Source of the DNA: Halotalea alkalilenta DSM 17697 | Lineage (GTDB): Bacteria; Pseudomonadota; Gammaproteobacteria; Pseudomonadales; Halomonadaceae | DNA length: 64,000 nucleotides | Direction: 5' to 3' | Assembly (NCBI RefSeq): GCF_000621205.1 | Contig: NZ_JHYY01000021.1 | Location: forward strand, 1-64,000 | Part shown: in pieces, positions 63,767 through 64,000 of the stretch | How the letters are laid out: the number at the start of each line of letters is the position of its first letter | Position numbering within the stretch: the first letter of the stretch is position 1 | Translations under genes and position numbers: made by a program | The notes under the pieces: model-generated | Databases searched by the model: none | Seen by the model: the letters and a program-made list of their open reading frames with translations, nothing else | What the model was told of the DNA's origin: nothing

Positions 63767-64000
63767 TTATGCAATCAGCGTGACCCGTCCCTTTTCTCCG
63801 TCATTCGGTGCCATGGACACATGTGCTGAGACCCACACCGCCCGGTACCCGGGCTGCATTTGCGTCCCGAAGCGCCCGCCGTGGACCATACTGGTATGGC
63901 GAATCGCGCGAGGAGGAGAGTCGAGGATGGAGGAACACGCGACCAGTGGGATCGAGACGAGCAACGCCAGTACCCAGGAGGCCTTCGTCGCGCTGATGCA
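63767..64000 (-). CDS. lipoprotein, 5' end beyond the window
   Basis: A frame open from the right edge to a stop at 63767: the visible part reads SATKASWVLALLVSIPLVAC, then SSILDSPPRAIRHTSMVHGG and on to KGRVTLIA. The hydrophobic stretch ends in a lipobox, PLVAC, so this is a small lipoprotein; about 57 residues follow the lipidated Cys. No ATG lies inside the window; TTG at 63964 is a weak alternative, so the start is probably beyond 64000. No family recognised. Confidence 0.5.
   Translation of the reverse strand, partial: CISATKASWVLALLVSIPLVACSSILDSPPRAIRHTSMVHGGRFGTQMQPGYRAVWVSAHVSMAPNDGEKGRVTLIA

Overview
The window is GC-rich, densely coded DNA from a gammaproteobacterium. The rRNA-operon leader at the left edge has an Escherichia-type boxA and post-boxA block. 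Family-typical pairings (prlC next to a yheV-like gene, metK near tkt-pgk-fba, nrdAB with NrdR boxes) and protein flavour fit Halomonadaceae or a near relative. That placement is an inference; no 16S gene lies inside the window.

Layout. 1-400: promoters and leader of an rRNA operon whose genes lie to the left. 400-8290: housekeeping and stress genes: an SOS-type ydjM homologue behind two LexA boxes, gamma carbonic anhydrase, a broken membrane-protein gene, a Tat-exported GH128-like hydrolase, oligopeptidase A, Cu/Zn SOD, metF and a lipoprotein. 8430-8960: three leftward small-RNA genes. Two are near-identical tandem copies, each with a Fur box, sigma70 promoter and intrinsic terminator, an arrangement like Pseudomonas PrrF1/PrrF2. 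9080-16100: M23 peptidase, amidohydrolase and the class I ribonucleotide reductase locus nrdA-nrdB-flavodoxin-thioredoxin, with two NrdR boxes on its promoter. 16130-25600: an MFS carrier, an OsmC / CTP-synthase-like / GST operon, a LysR regulator, an oxidoreductase, a structured ~400-bp repeat element, an APC permease and a chemoreceptor. 25600-31320: L-lactate utilisation (lldR, then lldP-lldEFG) with an LldR/PdhR-type operator. 31265-44790: peptide metabolism: a lipoprotein aminopeptidase, proline iminopeptidase, S9 peptidase, M20 amidohydrolase and a complete peptide-type ABC transporter with two paralogous binding proteins and a LysR regulator.

44979-62270 is the most interesting stretch. 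metK and tkt-pgk-fba are near neighbours in many gammaproteobacteria. Here about 11 kb of sugar/sugar-acid catabolism sits between metK and tkt: a GntP permease, a 3-hydroxyacyl-CoA-dehydrogenase-like enzyme, an EryC/OiaC-like TIM-barrel protein, an MFS carrier, a DenD-like dehydrogenase, a SorC-family regulator, and an operon of DhaK-DhaL kinase, RpiB-like isomerase and divergent triosephosphate-isomerase-like protein. The last three enzymes together are the known route erythrulose to erythrulose phosphate to erythrose-4-phosphate, which transketolase, encoded next door, consumes. A dehydrogenase acting at C3 followed by a beta-keto-acid decarboxylase would turn a pentonate into erythrulose, so the cluster can be read as a sugar-acid-to-erythrose-4-phosphate pathway whose substrate cannot be fixed from sequence.

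The right end carries an acetyltransferase, a PAP2 phosphatase and the 3' part of a lipoprotein gene. I found no tRNA, CRISPR array, transposase or prophage gene.
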